Below are positions 62,515 through 64,000 of a stretch of 64,000 nt of DNA, in pieces. The stretch covers positions 50,182 to 114,181 of the forward strand of contig CADBFX010000007.1 in the NCBI GenBank assembly GCA_902794125.1, written 5' to 3'. The translations under genes were made by a program, and so were the position numbers. The notes beneath the pieces were generated by a model that was given only the letters and a program-made list of their open reading frames with translations, was not told the DNA's origin and searched no databases. How positions within the stretch are numbered: position 1 is the first letter of the stretch; every line of letters starts with the position of its first letter. The stretch comes from an uncultured Elusimicrobium sp. (lineage in GTDB: Bacteria > Elusimicrobiota > Elusimicrobia > Elusimicrobiales > Elusimicrobiaceae).

Positions 62515-62533
62515 CGCCTAAGAGGAGAAATGT

Positions 62534-62962
62534 ATGGCAGAAGAAAAACCTTATTTAACCGGACGGACGTATCTTTTTAAACTCCCGAAAGGCAAAGATT
62601 TGTTGGAGTCTTTGGCTGATTTTTGCCACGACAACCAAGTTAAATGCGGTATTGTTAGTGTGGTAGGCTCGGTGGCGAATGCTACGATTGCCTATTACGA
62701 CCAAAGCAAAAAGAAATACGACAAGAAAGTAATCAACGAAGAAATGGAACTCTTGAGCCTAACAGGTAACATCAGCATCCAGGACAATCGCCCGCAAGTA
62801 CATGCTCACGTAGTGTTGGCGGGGAAAGATTACAATGCTGTTGGCGGTCACTTATTACCGGGTACTAAAATTTATGTATGCGAAGCGTTCGTACAAGAAA
62901 TTGTAGGCGAACCGAAAGTGCGCCGCTCGGACAAAGTGACTAAACTGTCGTTGTGGGCGTAA
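62534..62962 (+). CDS. PPC/DUF296 domain protein
   Basis: 142 residues, one domain: GRTYLFKLPKGKDLLESLAD, VKCGIVSVVGSVANATIAYY and VHAHVVLAGKDYNAVGGHLL. The spaced His residues (HAH and GGH) match the metal-binding site seen in archaeal and bacterial PPC proteins. In plants the domain helps AT-hook proteins trimerise; bacterial role unknown. It follows the transketolase by 19 bases with AGAGGAG as SD, so the two are co-expressed. Confidence 0.9.
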   Translation: MAEEKPYLTGRTYLFKLPKGKDLLESLADFCHDNQVKCGIVSVVGSVANATIAYYDQSKKKYDKKVINEEMELLSLTGNISIQDNRPQVHAHVVLAGKDYNAVGGHLLPGTKIYVCEAFVQEIVGEPKVRRSDKVTKLSLWA

Positions 62963-62980
62963 TTCTCAGACGGTGATTTT

Positions 62981-63018
62981 AAAAAACAGGAGCGTAAAAA
63001 TACGCTCCTGTTTTTTTT
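62981..63018 (+). terminator. Terminator after the PPC gene
   Basis: AAAAAACAGGAGCGTA with TACGCTCCTGTTTTTT, four-base loop, eight T residues in all. Confidence 0.92.
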
Positions 63019-63075
63019 GTGAAAAATAGAATATCAATTTAAAAAAAACGTGTCAAGACCCATTTATAAAAATAC

Positions 63076-63104
63076 TTGAAAAATTGTTTCTAAAGAGTTT
63101 TAAT
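63076..63104 (+). promoter_or_regulatory. Promoter of the porin-like gene
   Basis: TTGAAA (63076-63081), 17 bases, TTTAAT (63099-63104); 45 bases before the ATG. Confidence 0.6.
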
Positions 63105-63148
63105 AGAGGGGTAGTAGGTAGTTAACATCAAACAGGAGGATGTGCTTA

Positions 63149-64000
63149 ATGAAAAAACTACTAAGCTTGTTAGCCGCCGTGGCTTTGTTCCCGGTTGCTG
63201 CAAATGCTGATGTATTGAACAACGTAAACCTCAAAGGCGAAATTCAAACCATCGCCTCTGATGTAAACCACAATAACGCCCTTGTTGGAGCCTATAACAC
63301 TAACACTAGTGTGCGTGTGTTGGCAGGTTTATCTGCCGAGTTGGTGGAAGACGTAACGGCCAACTTAATGTTCTCGTATGCGAACCTCTGGGGCCAAGAC
63401 GATTCCCGCGGCAACTCAGTTCAGAACTATTGGGATTCTGTACGCTTGGTGGAAGCCAATGTGGTACTGCACAATTTGTTCTGCTGCTTAGAAGCGACTG
63501 TCGGCCGCCAATTCTACGGCGATGAAGACAGCGCTGTGATGTATTTCGGCCCGAACCACTACAACGCCGAATTTAACGGCTATCCGCCGGCCTTGGACGC
63601 GGCCAAAATCACCTACGCGGATGATGTAAAAGCCTTAACATTAATCGCCGGTAAAGTAAACAACACCTCCGGTGTTGGTATCAATAGGACTACGCCGTGG
63701 GCTCCCGCTCCGGCTGCTCCGTTAGGGGCGACAGATTATAGCGTTTACGGTGCCGACTTTAAATTAAACGTAACCGAAGACGTAACAGCCCAAGTATATG
63801 GCTATGACATACGCAGTGCAAACGGCACTTTCTTAATAGCCAATGGGGACGAACACGCCGGTTTCTACGGGGCTAAATTAGCCTTGAACACGCCGGTACG
63901 TTTCAGCGCAGAATATGCCCGTAACTTCGGCGGTAATCACTTATTCAAAGAACACCACGCCACCGGCCACATGGTAAAATTGGACGTGGCTACGGATATT
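63149..64000 (+). CDS. Porin-like outer-membrane protein (3' end beyond window)
   Basis: 284 codons are present and the frame is still open at the right edge. AGGAGG lies nine bases before the ATG. Signal peptide KKLLSLLAAVALFPVAANA, cleavage before DVLNNVN. The mature part starts with NLKGEIQTIASDVNHN and goes on with alternating strands (LSAELVEDVTANLMFSYANL, LKLNVTEDVTAQVYGYD, PVRFSAEYARNFGG), typical of a beta-barrel porin. Two neighbouring Cys (FCCLEATVG) are unusual for a porin. Codon bias and a clean promoter suggest an abundant protein. Confidence 0.78.
   Translation, partial: MKKLLSLLAAVALFPVAANADVLNNVNLKGEIQTIASDVNHNNALVGAYNTNTSVRVLAGLSAELVEDVTANLMFSYANLWGQDDSRGNSVQNYWDSVRLVEANVVLHNLFCCLEATVGRQFYGDEDSAVMYFGPNHYNAEFNGYPPALDAAKITYADDVKALTLIAGKVNNTSGVGINRTTPWAPAPAAPLGATDYSVYGADFKLNVTEDVTAQVYGYDIRSANGTFLIANGDEHAGFYGAKLALNTPVRFSAEYARNFGGNHLFKEHHATGHMVKLDVATDI

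Overview
The window looks like chromosomal DNA of an intestinal, fermentative, Gram-negative-type anaerobe, most likely of the phylum Elusimicrobiota (Elusimicrobium-like). This is an inference from protein style and gene content: a short type IV pilin-like protein, an iron-sulfur scaffold / GGGtGRT pair, a [FeFe]-hydrogenase maturase (HydF), ATP-type PEP carboxykinase, a free-standing SWIB protein, a Leloir galactose operon, peptide uptake genes and outer-membrane beta-barrel proteins. No insertion sequence, prophage, integrase or CRISPR array was seen. Genes are tightly packed, with many hairpin terminators and three tRNA genes (Gly-CCC, Ser-CGA, Arg-CCG).

Layout. 1-5.5 kb: end of an M20 peptidase, an oligopeptide/dipeptide ABC permease pair (the second gene broken by two small deletions), an acyl-CoA ligase and a CCA-adding enzyme, then tRNA-Gly. 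5.7-7.8 kb: a membrane protein with an E-set domain, an unknown four-helix membrane protein and a LexA-like S24 repressor preceded by three copies of a 10-bp repeat. 7.9-13 kb (minus): operon cdd-galM-galK-galE-galT. 13-18.3 kb: GDSL esterase, flippase, punA, yraN, rnhB and an exported unknown. 18.4-22.7 kb (minus): one operon fmt-PASTA protein-rpe-rpsP-khpA-trmD-rplS, lacking rimM. 22.8-31.9 kb: an 1131-residue secreted metzincin-like protein, pilin, MATE exporter, structured DNA beside tRNA-Ser, an RDD-pilin fusion, Mrp ATPase and a frameshifted aminotransferase. 31.9-40.3 kb: pckA, SWIB, serC, NifU-like/GGGtGRT pair, exported unknown, PTS EIIBC and an outer-membrane protein. 40.3-52.5 kb: a surface-glycan neighbourhood (GT2, four paralogous GT-C-like membrane proteins, an LPS-kinase-like protein) interspersed with tRNA-Arg, nhaC, cinA and a DAACS symporter. 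52.5-59 kb: ispA-dxs-LOG, hydF, and a fifth GT-C-like gene whose 5' end carries ten CAGA repeats. 59-64 kb: fba, a long transketolase, a PPC/DUF296 protein and the start of a porin-like protein.

Themes. Metabolism is peptide and hexose/galactose fermentation with PEP carboxykinase and hydrogenase. The envelope is rich in glycosylation machinery, and two of its genes sit on slippage-prone tracts: the (CAGA)10 gene, which is in frame, and a homopolymer-frameshifted paralog. A second theme is expression: promoters share an extended -10 box of the form TGnTAnAAT, and about ten genes begin with ATG only 7-9 bases after that box with no Shine-Dalgarno sequence, as expected for leaderless mRNAs.

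All calls rest on reading the sequence. Family names come from recognised motifs, not from database searches.
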